Positions 23,807 to 32,683 are shown, counted from the stretch's first letter. The stretch: 40,094 bases of DNA from an uncultured Alphaproteobacteria bacterium (GCA_903889655.1 CAISYL010000212.1:1-40094), one strand, 5' to 3'. Translations and numbers: made by a program. The notes: generated by a model from the letters alone, not told the origin.

Positions 23807-24580
23807 TCAGCCGGCATCGTCCGGATCGCGCATCTGCCGCGCGGCCTCGACTGCGGCGGCCTGAAGCACCGGCACAGCCTCCCGGGCGCGCTCGGCAGTC
23901 AGCCGGTTCGACGGCGCCGTGATGCCGAGGGCAAAGCGCGAAAGGCCCGGGCTCACGAAGACGGGCACGGCGATGGTCGCGGTCGCGGCGTCGAACTCGC
24001 CCTGTTCATAGCGATAGCCGTCGGCGAGGATGCGTTCCGACAGGTCGAAGATCGCGCGGACGCTGCGCGGCGTCTTCGGTGTCAGCGCCGCCGGAGGGTG
24101 GTCGCGATAGAGCGATTGCACATAGGCCCGCTCGCGATAGGCGAGCAGCACCTGACCGGAGCCGCAGGCGTGGGCGTCGCGTCGCGGCAGCTTCATCAGT
24201 CCGGCCCCGCCGAAATCGACTGGGCGCGACGGATCGATCTCGATGGCCTGCGGGCCGTCAAGGGCGGCGATGAAGACGATCTCGCCGAGCGCCGTGCCGG
24301 CACGGAGCACCATGCCGCGCGCCGCGTGGCTGAGCGTCGCCATCAGCGTCACGCGATCTGCAACGCGGAAAATCTTGTGGCCGAGCGTATAGCGCCCGTC
24401 GTCCCCGTCCTTGCGCACATAGCCGTGCCGCACCAGCACGGCAAGATGTCCGAAGGCGGTCGAACGGTTCATGCCTTCAGCCTTCGCGATCTCTGCAAGG
24501 CTCATCGGCCGCCTCTCGCGCGAAAGGCGTTCTATTAGCGTCAATGCCTTGTCGATCGAGCTGTTTTCATACTGGGCCAT
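23807..24580 (-). CDS. IclR-family transcriptional regulator
   Basis: 257 residues. The winged helix-turn-helix spans about 5-70: SSIDKALTLIERLSRE, then MSLAEIAKAEGMNRSTAFGHLAVLVRHGYV and RYTLGHKIF, the IclR wing and linker. The effector domain carries a GAG/LPRRDAHACGSGQVLLAY segment and a C-terminal ATIAVPVF stretch. IclR proteins usually govern the neighbouring catabolic gene, here the diiron protein 176 bases downstream on the same strand. Only a weak ribosome site precedes the ATG. It is divergent from the LOG-family gene. Confidence 0.9.
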   Translation of the reverse strand: MAQYENSSIDKALTLIERLSRERRPMSLAEIAKAEGMNRSTAFGHLAVLVRHGYVRKDGDDGRYTLGHKIFRVADRVTLMATLSHAARGMVLRAGTALGEIVFIAALDGPQAIEIDPSRPVDFGGAGLMKLPRRDAHACGSGQVLLAYRERAYVQSLYRDHPPAALTPKTPRSVRAIFDLSERILADGYRYEQGEFDAATATIAVPVFVSPGLSRFALGITAPSNRLTAERAREAVPVLQAAAVEAARQMRDPDDAG

Positions 24581-24701
24581 CGGGAATTCTTATCAGCCTT
24601 GGTCTCATGCTGCGAGCGGCAGAAGCGGCTTTCGCCGGGGCCGGGCTTCGGCGATCATGGCTTCCTTGCGGGGCCACGTCATCAGGTGAAGAAACAGGAC
24701 C

Positions 24702-25583
24702 ATGAACAAGCAACCGACCGGCAGAACGATCGACACGCCGCAAACGCGCTCGCCCTCCTTCACGCTGAGCTTCGAGGACACCGACTTCCTGCTGCGCGAC
24801 GAGCTTCGCCCCGTGCGGTTGCAGCTTGAACTCCTGAAGCCCGAACTCGTGCTTCAGGATCACAATATCCGCTCGACCATCGTCGTCTTCGGCAGCGCGC
24901 GCGTGCCGTCTCCGGAAGATGCCGCCGATCATTGCAGCGAGGCCAATACGGCGCTGGCCGCCGATCCCGACAATCCGGAACTGCAGCGCGCCGTCCGTGC
25001 CCGCGAAAACCAGCGCCGGCGCTGCCGCTATTACGAAGAGGCGCAGCGTTTCGGCCGTCTGGTGTCGGAAGCCGCGCAGACGCCGCAGGGCCGCGATTAT
25101 GTCATCATGACGGGCGGCGGTCCGGGCATCATGGAAGCCGCCAATCGCGGTGCCGCCGAGGCAAAGCGCGTTTCGGTCGGGCTCAATATCAGCCTGCCGC
25201 GCGAGCAGATGCCGAACCCCTACATCACGCCGGAGCTCGCTTTCCAGTTTCACTATTTCGCGCTGCGCAAGATGCATCTGCTGATGCGCGCCAAGGCGCT
25301 CGTGGTTTTTCCCGGCGGCTTCGGCACGCTCGACGAACTCTTCGAAACGCTGACGCTGATCCAGACCGGCAAGATCGATCCGATGCCGGTGCTGCTCTTC
25401 GGCGAGGAATATTGGCGGCGCGTCATCAATTTCGATGTCATGGTCGAAGAGGGCGTCATCTCGCCATCGGATCTCGACATCTTCCATTTCGTCGAAAGCG
25501 CGGACGAGGCCTGGAATTTCATCGCCGCCTTCAATGCGCCGGGCCCGAAAGAGCCGCCGATGCAGAGAAACGAACCGCTCTGA
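24702..25583 (+). CDS. LOG-family protein (TIGR00730-like)
   Basis: 293 residues with a Rossmann fold. The LOG hallmarks are GGGPGIMEAANRGA (near residue 145) and PGGFGTLDELFE (near 205), which bind nucleotide and hold the catalytic Glu. The related lysine decarboxylase name is historical; true LOG proteins cleave cytokinin nucleoside monophosphates, and the longer bacterial members like this one, with an added N-terminal region of about 60 residues, act on nucleoside monophosphates. The ATG has a close AGGA. It precedes the photolyase gene by 55 bases on the same strand. Exact substrate unknown. Confidence 0.9.
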   Translation: MNKQPTGRTIDTPQTRSPSFTLSFEDTDFLLRDELRPVRLQLELLKPELVLQDHNIRSTIVVFGSARVPSPEDAADHCSEANTALAADPDNPELQRAVRARENQRRRCRYYEEAQRFGRLVSEAAQTPQGRDYVIMTGGGPGIMEAANRGAAEAKRVSVGLNISLPREQMPNPYITPELAFQFHYFALRKMHLLMRAKALVVFPGGFGTLDELFETLTLIQTGKIDPMPVLLFGEEYWRRVINFDVMVEEGVISPSDLDIFHFVESADEAWNFIAAFNAPGPKEPPMQRNEPL

Positions 25584-25638
25584 TCCGAACGCGCCGTCGC
25601 GCGTATGAAGTCGGCGTCACAATCGACATCGGAATCCC

Positions 25639-27060
25639 ATGCCCGTCATCCTCTGGTTTCGTCAGGATCTCCGCCTCGCCGACAATCCGGCGCTGACGGC
25701 GGCTGTCGAAACCGGTGAGGAGATCATCGCCCTCTATATCCTCGATACCGACAATACCCTCGGCGGCGCATCGCGCTGGTGGCTCCACGGGAGCCTCGAA
25801 GCGCTTGCCGCCGATCTCGGGAGACGCGGGGTGACGCTTACCCTGCGCCGGGGTCGCGCGACCGATATCGTTCCGGCTCTCGCGCGCGAGGCGAAGGCGA
25901 GCGCCGTTTTCTGGAATCGGTGTTACGATCCCGTCGCCATTGCAGACGATGAAAAACTTGCGCCAGCGCTCGCCGCATCGGGCGTATCCGCGCGAAGCTT
26001 CAATGGCGCCCTTCTGCTTGAACCTTCGGAACTGAAGACCGACAGCGGCGGCCCCTTCAAGGTCTTCACGCCCTTCTGGCGGGCATTGGCCGCGCAGGCA
26101 CCCTTCGATGCGCCGCTTCCGGCACCGAAGAAAATACGCGCCGGTTCGCCGGTTCCGTCCGACCGGCTGGCCTCGTGGGGCCTCCGCTCCGCGAAACCCG
26201 ATTGGGCGGCGGGATTGCGCGAGACATGGAAACCCGGCGAGACGGAAGCGGCCGCGCGGCTGACGCGCTTTCTGGACGGTCCGGTTTCTCTTTACGCCGA
26301 GGCGCGCGACTATCCCGCCGTCGCGGCGACGTCGCGCCTCTCGCCGCATCTCCATTTCGGCGAAATCTCACCGCGCCAGATCTGGGCGGCCGCGGAGGCC
26401 GCGCGTCATGCAATGCCTCGCACGGCAAACGGCGTGGAGGCATTTCTGCGCGAACTGGCCTGGCGCGAATTTTCCATCCATCTCCTCCACCACTGGCCCG
26501 GCATCGTCGAACACGCATGGAAGCCCGCCTTCGATGAATTTCCGTGGGTGGAGGACGAAACGCATCTGCGAGCCTGGCGGAAGGGGCTCACCGGCTATCC
26601 GATCGTCGATGCTGGCATGCGCGAATTATGGACGACCGGCTACATGCATAATCGGGTGCGCATGATCGCGGCATCCTTCCTCGTCAAGGACCTGTTGATC
26701 CATTGGCGGCACGGCGCGGAATGGTTCGAGGACACGCTGGTCGACGCCGACCTCGCGAACAATCGCGGCGGCTGGCAATGGGTTGCCGGTTCCGGCGCCG
26801 ATGCCGCGCCTTATTTCCGCGTCTTCAATCCGGTGCTGCAGGGCGAGAAATTCGACGCCGATGGCGATTACATTCGCCGCCATGTGCCGGAACTGGCCCG
26901 GCTCGACAGGCGCTTCATCCATCGCCCCTGGGAAGCGCCTCCGTCGGTGCTTGCCGATGCGGGCATCGTGCCTGGCGAAACCTATCCGGCGCCGATTGTC
27001 GATCATGCCCGAGCACGGCAGCGCGCACTCGCCGCCTTCGCGAAAATCAAAGGGAACTAG
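25639..27060 (+). CDS. phrB: Deoxyribodipyrimidine photolyase (class I)
   Basis: 473 residues, the usual size. It repairs UV pyrimidine dimers with blue light. The N-terminal antenna domain begins MPVILWFRQDLRLADNPAL; the C-terminal FAD domain shows RLSPHLHFGEISPR, ELAWREFSIHLLHHWP, YPIVDAGMRELWTTGYMHNRVRM and NRGGWQWVAGSGADAAPYFR, the last being the conserved flavin and dimer-binding stretch. These are typical of CPD photolyases; a cryptochrome would be less expected with this intact set. Its stop overlaps the convergent methyltransferase gene by 4 bases. Confidence 0.94.
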   Translation: MPVILWFRQDLRLADNPALTAAVETGEEIIALYILDTDNTLGGASRWWLHGSLEALAADLGRRGVTLTLRRGRATDIVPALAREAKASAVFWNRCYDPVAIADDEKLAPALAASGVSARSFNGALLLEPSELKTDSGGPFKVFTPFWRALAAQAPFDAPLPAPKKIRAGSPVPSDRLASWGLRSAKPDWAAGLRETWKPGETEAAARLTRFLDGPVSLYAEARDYPAVAATSRLSPHLHFGEISPRQIWAAAEAARHAMPRTANGVEAFLRELAWREFSIHLLHHWPGIVEHAWKPAFDEFPWVEDETHLRAWRKGLTGYPIVDAGMRELWTTGYMHNRVRMIAASFLVKDLLIHWRHGAEWFEDTLVDADLANNRGGWQWVAGSGADAAPYFRVFNPVLQGEKFDADGDYIRRHVPELARLDRRFIHRPWEAPPSVLADAGIVPGETYPAPIVDHARARQRALAAFAKIKGN

Positions 27061-27821
27061 CGTGTCGCGATGTAATGCGCGTAAAGCGCGAGGCTCGCGG
27101 CCACCGTCGCGTTGAGCGATTCGACCGCGCCGGTCGTCGGGATCGAAAGCCGCCTGAGCGTCAGCGCTTCGGGAATGCCGCGGCCTTCCTCGCCGAGGAC
27201 GAGCCGGAGGTCGCGCGGCCAGTCCACAAGGGCCATATCTTCGCCGCCGGCATCGAGCGCGAAAATCGGACCGGCTGCTTCGTCCAGCGTTTCCCATGAC
27301 GGTCCGCGCAGCAGCACCAGTTCGAACTGCGCGTTGGCGGCCGCACGAAGGGCCTTCGGATGGAAAGGATGCGCAGCCTCGTTCATCAGGATGATCCGCT
27401 GCGCGCCGAAAGCCGCCGCACTTCGCAGCGCCGCGCCGAGATTGTTCGGATCGCCGAGAGCGCAGACGAGTTCGAGGCCGCGCGGTGGCGCTGAAAGATC
27501 GGCCGCCGACATTGCCGGCACCTTGCCGACGAGCAGCGGCGTGCCGGTGCCAGAAACGTCGAGTGCCTCGAAGAGCGCCCGCGACAAGCGATATTTTTCG
27601 ATGTGATCGGGAAGCGCCCAGCCGTCGATCTGCGCCGGGTCGAGCGCGAGCAGCGCGTGAAAACGGTCGGGATGCGCGGCCAGCGCCTCGGGCACGGCTT
27701 TGCGTCCGGCGAGCAGAAACTCGCCATACTTCTTGATCCCGCGCGTCTCGGTGATCTGTTCCCAGATTTTGGCCTGCGGATTTTGCAGGCTTTCGATCAC
27801 GCGCCAGAAGCCGCCGCTCAT
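27057..27821 (-). CDS. SpoU/TrmH-family RNA 2'-O-methyltransferase
   Basis: 254 residues. An N-terminal substrate-binding part (IESLQNPQAKIWEQI, KKYGEFLLAGRKAV) precedes the SPOUT catalytic domain with its three motifs: DPNNLGAALRSAAAFG (motif 1, with the conserved Asn and Arg), LVLGEEGRGIPE (motif 2) and IPTTGAVESLNATVAASLALY (motif 3, given here as it closes the SAM-binding trefoil knot). It would methylate a ribose in rRNA or tRNA; the target position is not evident. AAGGA lies just before the ATG. Confidence 0.92.
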   Translation of the reverse strand: MSGGFWRVIESLQNPQAKIWEQITETRGIKKYGEFLLAGRKAVPEALAAHPDRFHALLALDPAQIDGWALPDHIEKYRLSRALFEALDVSGTGTPLLVGKVPAMSAADLSAPPRGLELVCALGDPNNLGAALRSAAAFGAQRIILMNEAAHPFHPKALRAAANAQFELVLLRGPSWETLDEAAGPIFALDAGGEDMALVDWPRDLRLVLGEEGRGIPEALTLRRLSIPTTGAVESLNATVAASLALYAHYIATR

Positions 27822-27996
27822 ATTCCTTCACCCTCGCTCATACGAATGGCAATTTCGCCGAAATTCGCCGGAAAATCTCAAAATTATGCCGCTATTTCGA
27901 CGTGATGCCTTCCTAGCTTCGATCCGGGTACATTTCCGCCGCCGGCCGCGGCCTGTCGCCGCCGCCGCTGGCAGAGTGGATAAAGGAGGTTGGGAT

Positions 27997-28317
27997 ATGA
28001 GTACACCTCGCAGCAATGCGGACAAGCCGTCCAGGGGCAGGAAGCTGCTTCTTGCCGCGCTGGCGGCCGCCGCCTTCGCCAGCGGTATCGCTGCGACGCC
28101 GGCATTCGCCGATCCGCGTTGGCACCATGACAGGTGGGATCGTCACTATCATCGCGGCTGGGTCCGTTATTACGACGGCCCTTACGTCTATTACGCGCCG
28201 CCGCCGCCTCGGGTGTTCTATGCGCCGCCCCCGCCGCCGGTCTACTACGCGCCACCGCCTCCGCCGCCGGTCTATTACGGCGGACCTTCGCTCAACGTGG
28301 TCATCCCGATCCGTTGA
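27997..28317 (+). CDS. Small secreted Tyr/Pro-rich protein
   Basis: 106 residues with a signal peptide ending ATPAFA (about residue 38). The mature part is rich in His, Trp and Tyr (PRWHHDRWDRHYHRGW) and then has four proline runs separated by tyrosines (YYAPPPPR, FYAPPPPP, YYAPPPPPP, YYGG). Such short proteins are common in Alphaproteobacteria and are taken as envelope or surface proteins of unknown role. AAAGGAGGTTGGG is a strong ribosome site. A 9-bp GC hairpin (GCCGCCCCG side at 28347) follows the stop without a T-run. Confidence 0.8.
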   Translation: MSTPRSNADKPSRGRKLLLAALAAAAFASGIAATPAFADPRWHHDRWDRHYHRGWVRYYDGPYVYYAPPPPRVFYAPPPPPVYYAPPPPPPVYYGGPSLNVVIPIR

Positions 28318-28429
28318 ATGCCGTGGCGGGGCGGCCGGATGTACGCCGCCCCGTCGCGACGTCTGTCGAAGAGGTTGAAGAACTCCATCCGCCCGCCGAG
28401 AATGACCGGCAAAAATCGGCGGGGGAGAA

Positions 28430-29617
28430 ATGACCGACGCACCGATCGGCGATGAGTTCAATGCGCCGCGAGCCTTGCCTGTCGGCGGCTTTTGCGACGA
28501 CGCCTTTGCCGCCGTACGCGAAGCCTTCATCGCGAATTTCATGGCGCTCGGCGAGCCTGGCGCTGCGGTCACGATTTCCATTGGCGGCCGCGTCGTCGTC
28601 GACCTTTGGGGCGGCTGGTCCGACCGCGCCCGCGTCGCGCCCTGGAAGCAGGACACGCTGGTCAATTTCTTCTCGGTCGGGAAGGCCTTCACGACGCTTT
28701 GCGCGCTCCGTCTTGTCGGTGCGGGCCTCGCCGATCTCGACCGTCCGCTTGCGCGCGACTGGCCGGAATTCGCAGCCGGCGGCAAGGGCGAGATTACGCT
28801 GCGCCATGTGCTCTCCCATCGCGCCGGACTTCCCGCCATCGCCCGCGCGCTTCCAGATGGGTCGATGCTCGATTGGCAGGCGATGACGAAATCTCTCGAG
28901 GAACAGACGCCCTGGTGGCAACCGGGCAGCGCGCATGGCTATCACGTCAACACATTCGGCTATCTTGTCGGTGAACTCGTGCGGCGCCTCACTGGCGCGA
29001 CGCTCGGCGACATGCTGCGCGAGGAGATCGCAAAGCCGCTCGGCGCCGACGTGCATATCGGGCTGCCCTTGTCCGAACATGGCCGCGTCGCGGAATTCCA
29101 CTGGCCCGAGGGCGGACGTCCAGCGATGCCCGGCAACCTCGCCGGCGATGCGCTGATGCGCTGGAACACCTACTGGAATCCGCCGGGTATTTCGGGCGCG
29201 GGCTGGGTCAACACGGCGGCCTGGCGCAGCGCCGAAATTCCCTCGACCAATGGCCATGGCACGGCGAGGGGCGTCGCGCGCATCTACGCGGCGCTCGTTC
29301 GCGGCGGTGCGACCGATGGCGTCGAGATCGTCGGCGGAGATCTGCTGCGCGAGGCGGTGCGGACGCATTCGTTCGGTATCGACCGCGTGCTGGAACGCAC
29401 GACGCGCTTCGGCCTCGGCTTCCAGCTTCCGCATGAAGAAAGAAAGCTCGGACCCAACGGCGGCGCCTTCGGACATTTCGGTGCCGGCGGATCGCTCGGC
29501 TTCTGCGATCCTGAAACCGGCCTCGCCTTCGCCTATGTCACCAACGATATGGGGCCGCGCTGGCAAAACCCGCGTAACCGCGCACTGGTCGACGCGGCTT
29601 ACGCGAGTCTTGCCTGA
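28430..29617 (+). CDS. Serine hydrolase, beta-lactamase-related (class C/EstB type)
   Basis: 395 residues with no signal peptide. The nucleophile motif is Ser82-x-x-Lys85 (FSVGKAF); Tyr172 in HGYHVN is the probable base, and HFGAGG near residue 345 replaces the KTG motif. LRHVLSHRAGLP is typical of the fold. Without an export signal it is more likely an esterase or amidase (EstB/carboxylesterase VIII kind) than a beta-lactamase. The start ATG follows a GGGGGAGAA site. The physiological substrate is unknown. Confidence 0.9.
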   Translation: MTDAPIGDEFNAPRALPVGGFCDDAFAAVREAFIANFMALGEPGAAVTISIGGRVVVDLWGGWSDRARVAPWKQDTLVNFFSVGKAFTTLCALRLVGAGLADLDRPLARDWPEFAAGGKGEITLRHVLSHRAGLPAIARALPDGSMLDWQAMTKSLEEQTPWWQPGSAHGYHVNTFGYLVGELVRRLTGATLGDMLREEIAKPLGADVHIGLPLSEHGRVAEFHWPEGGRPAMPGNLAGDALMRWNTYWNPPGISGAGWVNTAAWRSAEIPSTNGHGTARGVARIYAALVRGGATDGVEIVGGDLLREAVRTHSFGIDRVLERTTRFGLGFQLPHEERKLGPNGGAFGHFGAGGSLGFCDPETGLAFAYVTNDMGPRWQNPRNRALVDAAYASLA

Positions 29618-29631
29618 GGCGCGTGACGGAT

Positions 29632-30015
29632 CTATTTCGTCTGATACTTGAATTCGGGAAGGTTCGTCAGCGCTTCCTTCGAGCCGCCGGGCAGGACCAG
29701 CTTGTCGTCGCCGATTTTCAGCGAGGTATAAGGCACCGCGACATATTTGGCGCCGACGCCGAGGAAGCCGCCCACCGAAAGCACCGCATAAGGAACATGA
29801 TCGCTGCGATTGATGAGGAGGTCGTTGACCGTGCCGATCTTTTCGTTCTTGTCGTTGGTGACATTGGCGCCGATGATTTTCGACGCACGATAGGCGGTCT
29901 GCAGGCTCGACACGTCGACGGTCAGCGACGCCACCGGCTGCGGCGTCAGGTCGGCGGCGAGGGCAGTTGTCCCCAACAGGACGGCAAGCAGCGCACCCGA
30001 AATCACAGATTTCAT
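29632..30015 (-). CDS. Exported PRC-barrel domain protein
   Basis: 127 residues with a signal peptide (MKSVISGALLAVLLGTTALA). The rest is one PRC-barrel-like beta domain: SKIIGANVTNDKNEKIGTVNDLLIN followed in a second stretch by YAVLSVGGFLGVGAKYVAVPYTSL. PRC barrels occur in photosynthetic reaction-centre H subunits and RimM; exported single-domain forms are common in Rhizobiales-like bacteria and of unknown function, often linked to stress. The ATG has GGAG about 10 bases upstream. It converges on the serine hydrolase gene. Confidence 0.85.
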   Translation of the reverse strand: MKSVISGALLAVLLGTTALAADLTPQPVASLTVDVSSLQTAYRASKIIGANVTNDKNEKIGTVNDLLINRSDHVPYAVLSVGGFLGVGAKYVAVPYTSLKIGDDKLVLPGGSKEALTNLPEFKYQTK

Positions 30016-30225
30016 GGGATCGATTCTCCGTTTGGTGAAACGGCTGCCGCAAGGCGAGCAGCCTCGCTCCAGACAACGCCGGGACGTGGGATTGTTTCCG
30101 GAATGCGGGGGCTCTATTTCATGTGGCGCTGCAATAAATTGCCGCGCGAGCCGGTGTGATCTGGCATAGTTTAAGGCAGCAAAACGCGACGGGCCTGAAG
30201 GCCCGCGAGACACAGGGAGAATGGC

Positions 30226-31629
30226 ATGAGCGATTACAGGCTTTTGATCGGCGGCAAACTCGTCGCGGGCGATCAGATGATGGACGTCGTCAATCCGGCG
30301 ACGGAAGAGGTGCTGGCGAAATGCCCCCGCGCCTCGAAGGCGCAACTCGACCAGGCGGTCGCCGCCGCGAAAGCGGCTTTCCCCGGCTGGGCCGCGACGC
30401 CGATTGCCGAACGCAAGAAGGCGCTGGGCGCCATTGCCGACATCATCGAGAAGAATGCGGGCGAGCTTGCGCGGCTCCTCACGCAGGAGCAGGGCAAGCC
30501 CATCGGCGACGCAACCGGCGAGGTCTATGGCACGGCGGCCTTCTTCCGCTACTTCACGATGCTCGACATGCCCGTGAAGGTGATCGACGACAGCGAGCAT
30601 CGCCGCGTCGAGGCGCATCGGAAACCGCTCGGCGTCATTGGCGCCATCGTGCCGTGGAATTTCCCGCTGATCCTGATGGCCTTCAAGGTGCCGCCGGCGC
30701 TGCTCGCGGGCAACGCGATCGTGCTCAAGCCCGCGCCGACGACGCCGCTCTCGACGCTGCGCCTCGGCGAGCTCATCAAGGACGTGCTGCCGGCCGGCGT
30801 CCTCAACATCAGCACCGACGCGAACGATCTCGGCGGTGCGCTGACCGCGCATCCCGACGTCCGCAAGATTTCCTTCACGGGCTCGACCGCGACCGGCGCG
30901 AAGGTCATGGCGGGTGCGGCGGCGACCCTGAAGCGCATCACGCTCGAACTCGGCGGCAATGACGCAGGCATCGTGCTCGACGACGTCGATCCGAAGAAGA
31001 CGGCGCCCGCGCTTTTCCAGAGCGCCTTCCAGAACAACGGCCAGGTCTGCATCGCGATGAAGCGGCTCTATGTGCATGAGTCGATCTATGACGAGATGTG
31101 CTCGGAACTCGCGAAGCTCGCCGACGCGGCCATCGTCGGCAACGGCCTCGAACAGGGCACGCAGCTCGGGCCGCTCCAGAACCGCATGCAGTTCGAGAAG
31201 GTGAAGGAACTCCTCGACGACGCGAAGAAGACCGGCAAGGTCATCGCGGGCGGTACGGTGCCGGACCAGGCGGGCTTCTTCATCAAGCCGACCATCGTCC
31301 GCGACATCACCGACGGCGCGCGTCTGGTGGATGAGGAGCAGTTCGGCCCGGTGCTTCCGGTCATCAGCTACAAGGACCCGGAAGACGCGGTGGCCCGCGC
31401 CAACGCCTCGCCCTACGGCCTCGGCGGCTCGATCTGGTCGTCGGACCTCGACCGCGCCTATGCGCTGGCCGAGAAGATGGACTCAGGGTCCGTCTGGGTG
31501 AACAAACACGCCGAACTCGCGCCCAACATCCCCTTCGGCGGCGCGAAACAATCGGGCCTCGGCACCGAACTCGGCGAGGAAGGTCTCGCGGAATTCACGC
31601 AGCTGAAGATCATCAACGTCGCAAGGTGA
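30226..31629 (+). CDS. NAD(P)-dependent aldehyde dehydrogenase (succinate-semialdehyde type)
   Basis: 467 residues. Aldehyde oxidation machinery is complete: Asn145 (PWNFP), Lys168 (LKPAP), Glu241 (ELGGND) and catalytic Cys275 (NGQVCIAMKR). NAD-binding FTGSTATG lies near 217. The sequence is closest in feel to succinate-semialdehyde or broad-range aldehyde dehydrogenases; the exact aldehyde cannot be fixed. ACAGGGAG precedes the ATG. The gene stands alone and is followed by the lower-GC islet. Confidence 0.92.
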   Translation: MSDYRLLIGGKLVAGDQMMDVVNPATEEVLAKCPRASKAQLDQAVAAAKAAFPGWAATPIAERKKALGAIADIIEKNAGELARLLTQEQGKPIGDATGEVYGTAAFFRYFTMLDMPVKVIDDSEHRRVEAHRKPLGVIGAIVPWNFPLILMAFKVPPALLAGNAIVLKPAPTTPLSTLRLGELIKDVLPAGVLNISTDANDLGGALTAHPDVRKISFTGSTATGAKVMAGAAATLKRITLELGGNDAGIVLDDVDPKKTAPALFQSAFQNNGQVCIAMKRLYVHESIYDEMCSELAKLADAAIVGNGLEQGTQLGPLQNRMQFEKVKELLDDAKKTGKVIAGGTVPDQAGFFIKPTIVRDITDGARLVDEEQFGPVLPVISYKDPEDAVARANASPYGLGGSIWSSDLDRAYALAEKMDSGSVWVNKHAELAPNIPFGGAKQSGLGTELGEEGLAEFTQLKIINVAR

Positions 31630-31741
31630 GATGATCCGTGGACGTTAGGGCCGCCGCTCAGAGATGGGTGGCGGCGCTGAAGCAATCGACAAAAGGGTCA
31701 CTAAGCTCCATGCGATGCTGGCGATTCTGCCGCGATGTTCG

Positions 31742-31963
31742 TTATAGAGTCCCTTTTTCTCGGAGAGCTTTGGCGATTTGTTCATAAGTGTTGATCGACT
31801 CTTTGAGTCGCTTGATCCAATCCGCCGTCTCATCGACCCAAGGGCCATCACCTTTGCGAGATGCGAGCTTCATTTCCCCGGATTCCAACGGTGCGAGATC
31901 GCGCCGTAAGTTCGGAATTTCGACATGCTCAATTCTCTGCAGATAATCTTCTAGATATTTCAA
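31742..31963 (-). CDS. Small hypothetical helical protein, TTG start
   Basis: 73 residues from TTG 31963, which has GAGGAGG 5 bases upstream, a strong site that decides the start. The protein is charged and likely two helices: DYLQRIEHVEIPNLRRDLAP, then ADWIKRLKESINTYEQIAKA. A central LESGEMKLASRKGDGPW segment resembles small uncharacterised alphaproteobacterial proteins, by memory only. It lies 56 bases downstream of the helix-turn-helix gene on the same strand and may share its transcript. Confidence 0.65.
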   Translation of the reverse strand: MKYLEDYLQRIEHVEIPNLRRDLAPLESGEMKLASRKGDGPWVDETADWIKRLKESINTYEQIAKALREKGTL

Positions 31964-32019
31964 GGTCGCCTCCTCGGGAGCCGCCCCGCGTCGTACATGA
32001 AGGGGCTTCGGTTGGGTAT

Positions 32020-32232
32020 TTAGAAGGGCAACTCTGGTTGTGGACTTTCCGGCGGTGTCGTATCCGGCGGCACGTCCGCATGTCTCTTACCGTTGATAAC
32101 CTCAGAGACACGGCCTTGATTAATGCCGAACCTCGAAGCCACATCGTGCTGCATAAATCCGAGTGAACAAAGGTGTTTTATCTTTGCCGCCATGGCGGCG
32201 GTTACCTGCGGCGACCCACATCGTTTTGACAT
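32020..32232 (-). CDS. Small helix-turn-helix protein
   Basis: 70 residues from ATG 32232, with GGAG 7 bases upstream. Residues about 10-45 form a helix-turn-helix: AAKIKHLCSLGFMQHDVASR, then FGINQGRVSEVINGKR. The QHD(V/I)A..FGINQGRVSE pattern recurs in small phage- and island-borne proteins and recalls resolvase-type DNA-binding domains. The C-terminal 25 residues are Pro-rich and probably disordered. A long nested inverted repeat begins 20 bases upstream, a possible binding site. It likely regulates itself and the 73-residue gene downstream. Confidence 0.7.
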   Translation of the reverse strand: MSKRCGSPQVTAAMAAKIKHLCSLGFMQHDVASRFGINQGRVSEVINGKRHADVPPDTTPPESPQPELPF

Positions 32233-32251
32233 AACGTCACTCCAAACAGAA

Positions 32252-32352
32252 GATCGGTCGTCAGTAGCCGCGATGGGGGCCGCTTGATATACATCTCTTT
32301 GGTCGGAGCGATATATCACAATGTCGCTTCACGGACCCGCAGACGACCGATC
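32252..32352. repeat. 101-base nested inverted repeat
   Basis: Outer arms GATCGGTCGTC (32252-32262) and GACGACCGATC (32342-32352) are perfect over 11 bp. Inside, GGG and CCG (from GGGGGCCG near 32275) can pair with CGG and CCC (CGGACCC near 32333), and TGATATA (32285-32291) pairs with TATATCA (32312-32318). Together these make one long imperfect hairpin ending 20 bases before the helix-turn-helix start. No flanking target duplication is seen. Confidence 0.7.
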
Positions 32353-32683
32353 AAGGATTTGCGGGTTCATCGGGCGGCACGCGTCCAACGTGCCACCCGA
32401 TTGCGTCCGACTCGATTCGGCGAAAAACGCAACGTCAGTATACCCATGACACGATGTTTTTCCGAATCGTCCGCCTGTTTATCCACAGATTTAGAAGCCG
32501 ATGCTGCGGTCTACGGACAAGGTGCGGCCATACACATCAAGAGGCGATAAAAAGGGCGCGAAGAACAAGGAAATTAGTTTGGCAAATGACGGGGCGTGAC
32601 GCTCTCGTATTCTAATGGATGCTCCAAACTTTCAAGCTCGAGCCTCCCCTTGCGCATTCCCCCGATGCGCCTACTGTCGCCCT
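32353..32683. other. Non-coding stretch with a perfect DnaA box
   Basis: About 330 bases with mixed base composition and no convincing gene. One exact DnaA box, TTATCCACA, is at 32479-32487. No second box or AT-rich unwinding tract supports an origin. A short open frame crossing this region has no ribosome site and an Arg-rich, shadow-like composition. Confidence 0.5.

Noticed and set aside
31664-31744. A 26-codon plus-strand ORF after the aldehyde dehydrogenase
   Set aside because: Too short and without a ribosome site; a gene remnant is possible but cannot be shown.
32284-32550. 88-codon plus-strand ORF in the islet gap
   Set aside because: No ribosome site, Arg-rich, and it crosses the nested inverted repeat and the DnaA box.
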